Source: Gammaproteobacteria bacterium (GTDB taxonomy: Bacteria > Pseudomonadota > Gammaproteobacteria > SZUA-229). Taken from it: a stretch of 13,798 nt of DNA. The position numbers and the translations under genes are program-made. Of the stretch, positions 6,369-13,798 are shown piece by piece. The stretch's first letter is position 1; the number at the start of each line of letters is the position of its first letter. The notes beneath the pieces were generated by a model. That model had not been told where the DNA came from. It ran no database searches and saw only the letters and a program-made list of their open reading frames with translations. The stretch covers positions 1 to 13,798 of the forward strand of contig DAOWLL010000011.1 of assembly GCA_030641945.1 (NCBI GenBank). The letters are read 5' to 3'.

Positions 6369-6842
6369 CTAGATGGCTGCCTGCTGCAGCATTTCCTCGA
6401 TCGCGTAAATATCCAGAATCCCTGCGGCGGCGCCATTGATTCTGACTTTTTGTGCAACCATGGGATGGTCAGCCGCTGCCTGTTCATCAAGCTTTATCTG
6501 GTCTCTTGCAAAAGTACTCACATGTGGAACACCATGCATGGCCAGTCCGATGTATGGATATCTTTTATCAAAGTCCCCATCATCACTTACTGAATATATC
6601 ACTGCGACCTGGGTATTGATATTCACCGCCTGTGCATTATCACCGGCTGCAGCCTCATATGAAACCACAGGTAATACAACACCCCGCCATCTGGCTTTGC
6701 CCAGCATCCACTGCGGCGAATTTTCAACTTCACTCACATCCTGCACAGATATAACTTCTGCAACTGCTGAATTAGGCACAACCACTAATTCGTTTTTCAG
6801 TGTCAAGATTATGCTTTTTATTAACTGGCTGTTCTGTACCAT
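6369..6842 (-). CDS. chpC: CheW-like coupling protein, ChpC type
   Basis: CheW proteins link chemoreceptors to a CheA-type kinase at the inner face of the membrane. This 157-residue protein is essentially one CheW domain: VVPNSAVAEVISV (21-33), PQWMLGKARWRGVVLPVVSY (43-62), the family-typical turn and strand, and a C-terminal GAAAGILDIYAIEEML. There is no signal peptide or membrane segment. It starts five bases after the chpA stop (TAATCATTATG), so translation is probably coupled to chpA. In Pseudomonas the CheW homologue downstream of chpA is ChpC; I assign the name by position and domain. PilI, the other CheW of this system, normally lies upstream of pilJ, outside the window. Confidence 0.85.
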   Translation of the reverse strand: MVQNSQLIKSIILTLKNELVVVPNSAVAEVISVQDVSEVENSPQWMLGKARWRGVVLPVVSYEAAAGDNAQAVNINTQVAVIYSVSDDGDFDKRYPYIGLAMHGVPHVSTFARDQIKLDEQAAADHPMVAQKVRINGAAAGILDIYAIEEMLQQAAI

Positions 6843-6847
6843 AATGA

Positions 6848-9800
6848 TTACACTTCGAGGATTTCATTGATGTTTTTCAGCAACTCTTCTTCCTGATAGG
6901 GCTTGCCAAGATACTGGTTAACACCAATTTCCAGGGCTTTCTCCTTATGTTTCTCACCGGTACGAGAGGTGATCATAATTATCGGAAGATCTTTAAGACG
7001 TTCATCGTTTCTGATGTAGGTAGCCAGCTCGAAGCCGTCCATTCTCGGCATTTCAATGTCCAGCAGCATCAAGTCGGGCTTGGCATCAATTAGCTGATTG
7101 GTTGCATCAATCCCATCTTTTGCCAGCATCACGTGTATGCCATTACGTTCAAGCATACGTGCGGTGACCTTTCGAATGGTAATCGAATCGTCTACAACCA
7201 TAACGGTTCTTTCTTCTTCCTTCTCAGGCAACGCCTCTTGCTCAGCAAGCTCTGCATACTCCGGTTCCTTGAACAGGCTTTCACCAACAACCAGTGCTGA
7301 CATTTCCAGAATCAAAACAACACGTCCATCAGCAAGAATGGTTGCTCCTGCGATACCTCGAACCATACCAATCTGGTGACCCACAGGTTTAACCACGATC
7401 TCACGACGCCCCACCAGGTCGTCTACATGCAATGCAAAGTGTTTATTGCCAACCTGTGCCAGCAATACAGGATACAGGCCGTACTGTTCGCTGTAGTCAG
7501 GCCTGTTGCCAATCAGCAGTTCACCAAGATGTTTGAGCTCATACTCAACATTATTGAACTCGTACATATGCTGTTCACTGTTATAAAACCTCTGTAGTTC
7601 AGCGCCTGTGACGCGCACAACACCTTCAATACTTGCCAGTGGAATTGCATATACATCTTCACCTGCACTGACCAGCAGGGCCTGGTTTATCGCCAGTGTA
7701 AGCGGTAACCGAATCGTGAAGCTGGTGCCTTTGCCCGGGTTCGTATCAATTTCCAGCACACCACCAAGTTGCTTGAGTTCTGCGTCAACAACATCCATAC
7801 CCACACCGCGGCCAGCAACCTGGGAAACAGATTCAGCAGTACTGAAACCAGACTTGAGAATAAACTGCAGCACTTCACGGTCGCTGATTTTGCTGTCCGC
7901 ATCAAGCAAACCCTGTTTAACAGCTTTTGCTCGAATAGCACTCGCGTTTATACCTGCGCCATCATCACTTACTTTTAAGATGATGTCAGTACCCTTACGA
8001 TCAACCAGTATGTTGATAAGTCCTGTTTCCGCTTTGCCCGCAGTAATTCGTTTATCCGGTGCTTCTATTCCGTGCGCCACTGCATTACGCAACATATGCT
8101 CGAGTGGCGCAATAATACGATCAAGAACGGTACGATCCAGCTCATTGGCATCACCGGTAATGGTCAGCTCAACCTCCTTTCCAACCTCTCTTGATGTCTG
8201 TCTGACAATTCTGCGTAGACGTGTTGATAGACCTCCAAATCGAACCATGCGGGTACGCATCAGGCCTTCCTGCAATTCCGTGCTTACACGTGATTCCTGC
8301 AGCAACAAGGTTTCAGAGTCGCGCACAATATCACTGAGTATCTCTCGAATACTCTCAACATCACCTGCCGTCTCAGTCAAGCTTCGTGAAAGCTGCTGGA
8401 TGGTCGAATATTTATCCATTTCCAATGGATCAAAATCGTCATCATACTGATTGTTTTCTTTTTCAAAAGAAGAGCGAATCTGGATTTCTGTCTCTATCTC
8501 CAGATTTCGCAGCTGTTGTTTGAGGCGTACTACAGTTGATTCAAGTTCGTTAAGGTTAAAACCGATATCACTCATCTGCTTGCCCATACGAGCATGATGA
8601 ATATTGACCTCACCGGCTGAATTGACAAGCTCATTCAACAAGTCAGCACGCACACGGATCTGTTCCTGGGCATCCCGATAATTAACATCGGTCGAGCGCT
8701 CTCCCCATTGAGGCTTTTCTATCTTGTCAGTCGCACGTCGCCCAGGATTTTGACCTGCATCTGCAGGCTCCTGTTGTATGTTTTCAGCTGTTTGCGCAAC
8801 CTCGTTCTGCGCATCTTCAGCTGATAAATCACGGCTGAGATCGTCAAGTTCGATGTCATACCGTTCAACCGCGCGTTTCTCGGGAACCTCGCCCTTGATC
8901 AATGCTTCGAGTTGTACAATCAGGTCACTGGCGGTATCAATCGGCGCGCGGTCTTTAACATTCTTCAGCATTACCGCAAGACGATCTACACAATCGTTCA
9001 ATGTATCAAACAGCAATTTATCTGTCTTGACCTGCTTGTCTGATACCTTGACAACCAGTGACTCCAGCAAGTGCGTTAGATCACCGACTGGTGTCAGCTC
9101 GGCCATGCGCGCACCACCTTTGAGTGTGTGCATATAGCGCTGTAGTTGCTGAATACTGTCTGCATCATTCGGGTTATGTGTTAATTTCTGCAGGATCTCT
9201 TCACAACTTTCGACCAGTTCATCCGCTTCTTCAAGAAAGATATCAATCAAGTCGCCATCAATTTCACCGTATGGAATCACAGCAGTTGCAGCTGCGCACT
9301 CCTCCTCAAGCGGCAACTCAACTATCTCTTCATGAGCATCTAAGTCGATCTCGTCTTCTTCAATGTCAATCAGCTCTACTTCAACTTCATCAACTCCAGT
9401 ATCCGCTTCAGGCTCAGCTTCTGCTTCTGCTTCTGATGCAGCTTCGTCGTGTGCCTCACCATCCCTTGATGACACTTGCAGCTGATTCTGCAATTCTGTC
9501 TGCAGAGCTTTATTGATTTTATCCAGAAGCTCTTTGTCACTAGCGGGCATTGCGCCCGCCTTGAGACCATCAAGCATTGCGTGAACTTTTTGAGCAATTT
9601 CTGCGATCAGCAGCACTACATCATCACTGATAGCCAGGTTATGCCCTTCCTGCCTTGTTCTAGCGTACTTTTCGGTAGTACCGCATAATTCAGCTATCTG
9701 CTCAATCTCGGCAGTGCGCGCACTGCCGTAAAGTGTATGGAATGCACGAACCAGTTCCTTGTTCGCGGTTAGTGGCTGGCTCTTGTCATTGTGCGCATCA

Positions 9801-12610
9801 ATTAAATCCTGAACGAGTTTAAGATGACCTAGACTCTCATCGTAGTAAATCTGAAACAGAACAGGGTCCATGCTCTCAGCAAGTTCAACAACCGGCACTT
9901 CAGCCACACCCATCTCTTCGATTTCAAAATCCAGATCATTGAATGCTTCTGCCTGAGACCCGATATCCACACTAACTTCATCAACAGCTTCAGCCTTATC
10001 AGACGCTTCATCTTGTGACAGCAGGATTTCATTTCCAGACTCAAGTCCGTCTTCAGTTACCTCAATACTAAATTCATCTTCAGCTGCTGCTGCGTATACA
10101 TCCAGCTCTTCAGCAATATCAATTTCAATTGGTTGTTCAGTAATCTCAAGACTGATTTCATCTTCTTCAGCTACCTGTTCAGCGAACTCGAGACTGATCT
10201 CATCTCCGTCCGCTGCCGCTATACTGATTTCAAGTTCTTCGGAGATCTCCTCTGCTCCAGCTGCCTCATCTATTGCATGACCCACTTCTGCTTTGGCTGG
10301 ATGCTCTGTGTTTGCTGCCGGTTCTCTGCCTTCTGCAACTGCGTCAGTAGAAGCCATGAGATGATATATATCAGGCACAGGCTCCCTGTTGCCCTGCAAC
10401 TGCTCGATCAACTGAGGTAAAACTGCTACTGCCTCATCAAGCGCATTGTGTACCTTGCTATCAGGCGCTATCTTTTTATCGATCACTCGATTGAGCATGT
10501 TTTCAAACTTCCATGAAAACTCGCCAATTAACTGTGCGCCTATTAGTCGGCCGCTACCTTTAAGTGTGTGGAAACACCTACGGACAACGGTCAGGGCTTC
10601 TTCGTCACCGGCATCGGATTTCCATTGCGGAAGGTTATTATGCAGCTCCTGCAGAACTTCCAGGGCTTCTTCGATAAAGATTTCGAGTATCTCTTCGTCT
10701 GCATCATCACCAAGTATTTCGAGTTCGCCATACTCAGACTCTGGCGTTAACAATCCATTTGCTGCAGGTGCTGGCGCTGCTTGTTCGAGAGCCACTTCTG
10801 GCTGCTTCAGCTCAACTACTTCAGCAGTTGAGTCTCCCTCACTCGTTATCGGCTTTTTTACAATACCCTCGCCAGCTACCTGATCTGGTTGTGCTGGTGT
10901 ATTAAGTAACTTACAACGATCATGGACTTCTACCAGTGTTTTTAATGCTTCTTCACCAGTACGCAGGCCTGCTTCCACACCAGGACGACCTTCTGCCATA
11001 GCTTCGAAAAAATATTCTATTGCAGTGACAACATCCGCGACCTTATCCTGTTCTTCTTCACCAGGCTGATGACTATGCTCTAGCAGCGCAACTTTTACAT
11101 AATCTTTGAGACTAACTAGCATTGCCTCCACTTGCGCCATAGGCAATATCATTGATACGCCCCTGACCTCTTCCAGCAAGCTAAGTACTGCCTGCAATTG
11201 ATCTTCACTACCAACCCCACTTGTAAAGGAAAGGATGGCTTCTTTAGCATCAGTGAAATTTTGCAGGCCCTGGGTTATAACCGTGGAAAGAACCTCGCGG
11301 TATTCGGCAGCCGGAACAATTCGGTCTTCATCATCAACATAATCTGCTACACCAGTGCGCTGTGCAACATAGTTATCAAGATCTGCCTCAGCACCAAGCA
11401 GTTCTCCGGCAATTGCGAATATAACTTCCTCGCTTACCTCAGTCCTGCCTTCTACGACATCCTGCACTTTATCTTTCTGCTCAAATACTTTTTTTCTCGT
11501 ACCGCCAAGACCCAGCATCCCGTAGGTATCGCCAATTCTTACAAGCTGTTCTGAAAGCGGCTCCAGATCAGCGACATTTTTGTCGCTGTTATGAATGAAT
11601 ATTTCAAGGGCGTCTTTTACATGGGCAAGATCTTCCTTGATACCCTGTGAGACAGTAGCAAACAGTTCAGCATTGAGGCCGCCCATGCCTGCTTCTGCAC
11701 CTTCTTCCGCAGAGGCGAGCAATTCATCGAGGTTATATATTTCCTTGATTCGTGTTACACGCTGGCCGTTTGATTTGCTGTTGCCGATGTAATAAAGGAT
11801 GTTTTTCAGAAGATCCTGTGAAAATTGCGCTGCAAAATCATCTTCACCGATATCTATCAGCAGTTTTATCTGGCGATCAACACCACCTAACAGCATCTTT
11901 ACACTGACGTTGGAATCTATCTCTTCCTCATACATAGCTTCCAGCAGTGCCGCAATAACAGACCAGAAACGCCTTACTGATTGGCCGGCCGAAACTTTCT
12001 CAAGAGAAGCGATAACTGCAAGCATGCGCTGACAACCGGCACGCGCCTTATTGTTTTTCAACAGGTCAAGAAGACCCAGTTGATAATGGGTTCTTAAGCG
12101 CCTCGCTTCACCATATAATTTGCCAGCCTCCATGTGAGACGATTCGATTACCTTTTCATCTACATCGACGGCATCTATGTCAGGGAAGAAAAGCACATTC
12201 TCTGACATCAGGCTTTCCTTGCGAATAGTACGCATGTCATTCAATAACGGCAGCAGCGCCATTGGCGTATCCTTGTTGCCCGACTGCAGACCTTCAAGAT
12301 AATCTGGCAGTTGTAGCATTGCACGCATCAATACATCATATGCGTCTTCGCGGTGATCAACCTTGCCTTCAAGTATGGCCTTTGCTGTATGCTCCATTTC
12401 TTCTGCAAGCATGGCCGCACCGAATATTTCGACCATCTGCAAGGTACCGTAGACAAGACGCAAACCCTCGATACAATCCTGCATCAAGGCTTCATCATCG
12501 CTGTGTTCGATATATTCCGAAAGTGATGTCTGGGCGTCATTTAACACAGCATCAAGCTGCTGCTTGACCCAGCTCAGAGAGTTATATTCAACTGTACCGT
12601 TTGGCTTCAT
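6848..12610 (-). CDS. chpA: ChpA-type hybrid chemotaxis histidine kinase
   Basis: This is the central CheA-like kinase of the Chp/Pil system, which regulates type IV pili. The 1920 residues contain an N-terminal FimL-like helical region (about 1-560) without a canonical phospho-His motif. Three Hpt domains carry His681 (HTLKGSGR), His958 (HTLYGSAR) and His1161 (HTLKGGAR). Next come a dimerisation segment (about 1310-1440), an HATPase domain with HMLRNAVAHGIE (1505-1516), DDGAG (1549-1553), GRGVGMDVV (1600-1608) and GTSF (1628-1631), and a CheW-like domain (about 1638-1780). The C-terminal receiver has D1807/D1808, phospho-acceptor D1851, T1881 and K1903. Acidic Ala/Glu linkers (about 780-905 and 1050-1105) separate the Hpt units. 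Pseudomonas aeruginosa ChpA is larger (about 2470 aa, eight phosphotransfer domains). It starts 52 bases after pilJ. Confidence 0.96.
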   Translation of the reverse strand: MKPNGTVEYNSLSWVKQQLDAVLNDAQTSLSEYIEHSDDEALMQDCIEGLRLVYGTLQMVEIFGAAMLAEEMEHTAKAILEGKVDHREDAYDVLMRAMLQLPDYLEGLQSGNKDTPMALLPLLNDMRTIRKESLMSENVLFFPDIDAVDVDEKVIESSHMEAGKLYGEARRLRTHYQLGLLDLLKNNKARAGCQRMLAVIASLEKVSAGQSVRRFWSVIAALLEAMYEEEIDSNVSVKMLLGGVDRQIKLLIDIGEDDFAAQFSQDLLKNILYYIGNSKSNGQRVTRIKEIYNLDELLASAEEGAEAGMGGLNAELFATVSQGIKEDLAHVKDALEIFIHNSDKNVADLEPLSEQLVRIGDTYGMLGLGGTRKKVFEQKDKVQDVVEGRTEVSEEVIFAIAGELLGAEADLDNYVAQRTGVADYVDDEDRIVPAAEYREVLSTVITQGLQNFTDAKEAILSFTSGVGSEDQLQAVLSLLEEVRGVSMILPMAQVEAMLVSLKDYVKVALLEHSHQPGEEEQDKVADVVTAIEYFFEAMAEGRPGVEAGLRTGEEALKTLVEVHDRCKLLNTPAQPDQVAGEGIVKKPITSEGDSTAEVVELKQPEVALEQAAPAPAANGLLTPESEYGELEILGDDADEEILEIFIEEALEVLQELHNNLPQWKSDAGDEEALTVVRRCFHTLKGSGRLIGAQLIGEFSWKFENMLNRVIDKKIAPDSKVHNALDEAVAVLPQLIEQLQGNREPVPDIYHLMASTDAVAEGREPAANTEHPAKAEVGHAIDEAAGAEEISEELEISIAAADGDEISLEFAEQVAEEDEISLEITEQPIEIDIAEELDVYAAAAEDEFSIEVTEDGLESGNEILLSQDEASDKAEAVDEVSVDIGSQAEAFNDLDFEIEEMGVAEVPVVELAESMDPVLFQIYYDESLGHLKLVQDLIDAHNDKSQPLTANKELVRAFHTLYGSARTAEIEQIAELCGTTEKYARTRQEGHNLAISDDVVLLIAEIAQKVHAMLDGLKAGAMPASDKELLDKINKALQTELQNQLQVSSRDGEAHDEAASEAEAEAEPEADTGVDEVEVELIDIEEDEIDLDAHEEIVELPLEEECAAATAVIPYGEIDGDLIDIFLEEADELVESCEEILQKLTHNPNDADSIQQLQRYMHTLKGGARMAELTPVGDLTHLLESLVVKVSDKQVKTDKLLFDTLNDCVDRLAVMLKNVKDRAPIDTASDLIVQLEALIKGEVPEKRAVERYDIELDDLSRDLSAEDAQNEVAQTAENIQQEPADAGQNPGRRATDKIEKPQWGERSTDVNYRDAQEQIRVRADLLNELVNSAGEVNIHHARMGKQMSDIGFNLNELESTVVRLKQQLRNLEIETEIQIRSSFEKENNQYDDDFDPLEMDKYSTIQQLSRSLTETAGDVESIREILSDIVRDSETLLLQESRVSTELQEGLMRTRMVRFGGLSTRLRRIVRQTSREVGKEVELTITGDANELDRTVLDRIIAPLEHMLRNAVAHGIEAPDKRITAGKAETGLINILVDRKGTDIILKVSDDGAGINASAIRAKAVKQGLLDADSKISDREVLQFILKSGFSTAESVSQVAGRGVGMDVVDAELKQLGGVLEIDTNPGKGTSFTIRLPLTLAINQALLVSAGEDVYAIPLASIEGVVRVTGAELQRFYNSEQHMYEFNNVEYELKHLGELLIGNRPDYSEQYGLYPVLLAQVGNKHFALHVDDLVGRREIVVKPVGHQIGMVRGIAGATILADGRVVLILEMSALVVGESLFKEPEYAELAEQEALPEKEEERTVMVVDDSITIRKVTARMLERNGIHVMLAKDGIDATNQLIDAKPDLMLLDIEMPRMDGFELATYIRNDERLKDLPIIMITSRTGEKHKEKALEIGVNQYLGKPYQEEELLKNINEILEV
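10027..10249 (-). repeat. Degenerate acidic repeat in the ChpA linker
   Basis: Between the first and second Hpt domains the protein repeats a unit like (D/E)-E-(I/F/V)-S-(L/I/V)-(E/D). DEISLE occurs at residues 803-808 and exactly 14 residues later at 817-822, with weaker copies EDEFSIE (844-850) and VDEVSVD (876-882). At DNA level the first two keep a 42-base period: CTCAAGACTGATTTCATCT at 10145 and CTCGAGACTGATCTCATCT at 10187 on the plus strand. This points to tandem duplication in a flexible linker. The function is probably spacing or tethering of Hpt domains. Confidence 0.6.
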
Positions 12611-12662
12611 TTACAGGTTACCCACGCTATACATACCTGTTCTCGTAAATTCCTGGCTTCTG

Positions 12663-13798
12663 CTAACTATCAAGAACGACTGTCTCAATCTTCCTGGAAT
12701 CTTGCGTAGGAAGCTTAAAGCCAGATACAGAACGTTGTAGTTCATTTGCCAGTTCATTCAGAGAGCTCAATGATGTTGATGTTTCCTCGGTACCCTCTGA
12801 TGTCCTCAGTGTAATTTCCTGAATCACGTTCATGGTTTTTGAAACATCATTAGCAATAGCTGACTGTTTCTTTGCAGACTTGGAAATGCCCTCAATCAGG
12901 TTAGCAAGATTTGTTGATACATTCTCAATTTCTCTCAGTGCTTCACCCGCGTCCTCCGCACGTTTGGCACCGCTTACCACACCTGCCGTACTCACTTCCA
13001 TGGAAGTAATCGCCTCACTGGTATCCGCCTGAATCGTATTCACAAGTGTCTCAATCTGCTTGGTTGCATTACCAGCACGTTCTGCGAGTCGTTGCACTTC
13101 GTCTGCTACTACGGCGAAACCACGACCTGCGTCACCGGCAGTAGACGCCTGGATCGCTGCGTTCAAGGCCAGGATGTTCGTCTGGTCAGCAATTTCAGTA
13201 ATCAGCCCTACGATGTCGCCAATCTCCTGAGATGATTCACCAAGTCGTTTAATGCGTTTTGATGTCTCCTGAATCGTTTCACGAATACTCTCCATGCTGC
13301 CGATTGTTTCACGTACCACGCCAGCACCTTTCTGCGCAATTTCCATCGATTGACGCGCCACCTCGGCTGACTCGGCCGCCTCTTTAGTTACATTTTCCAT
13401 TGATTCTGCCATATCTGTGATCGCTGCACTCGCAGAAGCAATTTCACGCGCCTGGTGGTTACTTGCTTCGGCAAGCGACATCGCAGTACCCTGCACGTTT
13501 GATGTAGATGTTGTGACCTCGGTAGAAGTATTATTAATCGTTGTAACCAGTGAACGCAGAGCATCAATTGCAAAGTTCACGGAGTCTGCAATCGCACCGG
13601 TAATTTCTTCTGTAACCGTGGTGTGTACAGTAAGATCACCATCAGCCAGGTTGGCCATTTCATCCAGCAGCCGCAAAATCGCGCGCTGGTTCCTGCGGTT
13701 ATTTTCCAGCGCCTCTTCCTCACGTGCTTTCGCATCACGCAGCATCATGAAGCCGCCGATAATGATCAGCATAACCGCAAGAGCACCGAAACCTACAC
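12663..13798 (-). CDS. pilJ: PilJ-type methyl-accepting chemoreceptor, 5'-truncated
   Basis: PilJ is the membrane chemoreceptor of the Chp system. The reading frame stays open to the window edge, so the gene starts outside; the methionine at 13772 is internal. The visible part begins in a membrane helix ([20 protein letters not shown]), followed by a HAMP-like linker (about residues 20-85 from that Met, including [16 protein letters not shown]) and a long coiled-coil signalling domain. The receptor tip reads [18 protein letters not shown] (193-210), then [20 protein letters not shown] (213-232). AAIQAS in place of the usual AAIEAARAGE is a PilJ trait. The C-terminal tail ([18 protein letters not shown]) ends at a TAG at 12663. 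chpA follows, without a pilK between. The periplasmic sensor domain is not in view. Confidence 0.93.
   Translation of the reverse strand, partial: VGFGALAVMLIIIGGFMMLRDAKAREEEALENNRRNQRAILRLLDEMANLADGDLTVHTTVTEEITGAIADSVNFAIDALRSLVTTINNTSTEVTTSTSNVQGTAMSLAEASNHQAREIASASAAITDMAESMENVTKEAAESAEVARQSMEIAQKGAGVVRETIGSMESIRETIQETSKRIKRLGESSQEIGDIVGLITEIADQTNILALNAAIQASTAGDAGRGFAVVADEVQRLAERAGNATKQIETLVNTIQADTSEAITSMEVSTAGVVSGAKRAEDAGEALREIENVSTNLANLIEGISKSAKKQSAIANDVSKTMNVIQEITLRTSEGTEETSTSLSSLNELANELQRSVSGFKLPTQDSRKIETVVLDS

Noticed and set aside
6436..6870. 144-residue plus-strand ORF over chpC
   Set aside because: Antisense shadow of the CheW domain, which is clearly coding on the minus strand.
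7608..8450. 280-residue plus-strand ORF inside chpA
   Set aside because: Ser/Leu/Arg-rich antisense frame of the conserved kinase domain, caused by codon bias; no domain seen.
12613..12640. Hairpin ACAGGT/ACCTGT before chpA as a regulatory element
   Set aside because: Only six pairs with a 16-base loop; likely by chance and without a clear link to the start codon.

Overview
The window looks like chromosomal DNA of a gammaproteobacterium. It carries a Chp/Pil chemosensory cluster of the type that controls type IV pili (pilJ, chpA, a chpC-like cheW), a long-form bacterial S-adenosylhomocysteine hydrolase gene behind an SAH riboswitch, and typical DnaG, MetK, MetF and RsmE proteins. GC is about half by eye and no phage or plasmid genes are visible. 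The genus cannot be fixed from the sequence alone.

Layout. Bases 1-142 are not genuine locus sequence. They are an error-rich copy of bases 837-978 at a constant offset of 836 and look like an assembly artefact at the contig end. From 143 the sequence enters the middle of dnaG (primase; about the first 200 codons are missing), which ends at 1285. The 409-base gap 1286-1694 holds an inverted-repeat element built on a CGCAAAG motif. It also holds a good promoter and a structured leader with a terminator-like hairpin just before metK. Next on the plus strand come metK (SAM synthetase), a -10 box, an SAH riboswitch with a visible Shine-Dalgarno-sequestering hairpin, ahcY, an intergenic hairpin, metF, and rsmE (16S rRNA m3U1498 methyltransferase, TTG start, 8 bases after metF). 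The 275-base gap 6094-6368 separates convergent gene sets and holds a second long-hairpin element (TTCACCACAGAG termini) and an AT-rich palindrome. The rest is on the minus strand, read right to left: the 3' part of pilJ, a 1920-residue chpA, and a chpC-like cheW gene.

How the genes work together. metK makes SAM, methyltransferases (including RsmE) turn it into SAH, AhcY clears SAH to homocysteine, and MetF makes the methyl-folate used to remake methionine. The riboswitch appears to raise AhcY translation when SAH accumulates: the SAH-stabilised pseudoknot and the ribosome-site-blocking hairpin need the same three bases. On the other strand PilJ senses, ChpA is a hybrid histidine kinase with three His-phosphotransfer domains, a CheW-like domain and a receiver, and the CheW protein couples receptor and kinase, probably to steer pilus-driven twitching or surface sensing.

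Most worth a second look: the riboswitch expression platform, the unassigned metK leader, the two long-hairpin repeat elements, the ChpA architecture (altered second Hpt motif, repetitive acidic linker), and the contig-end artefact.
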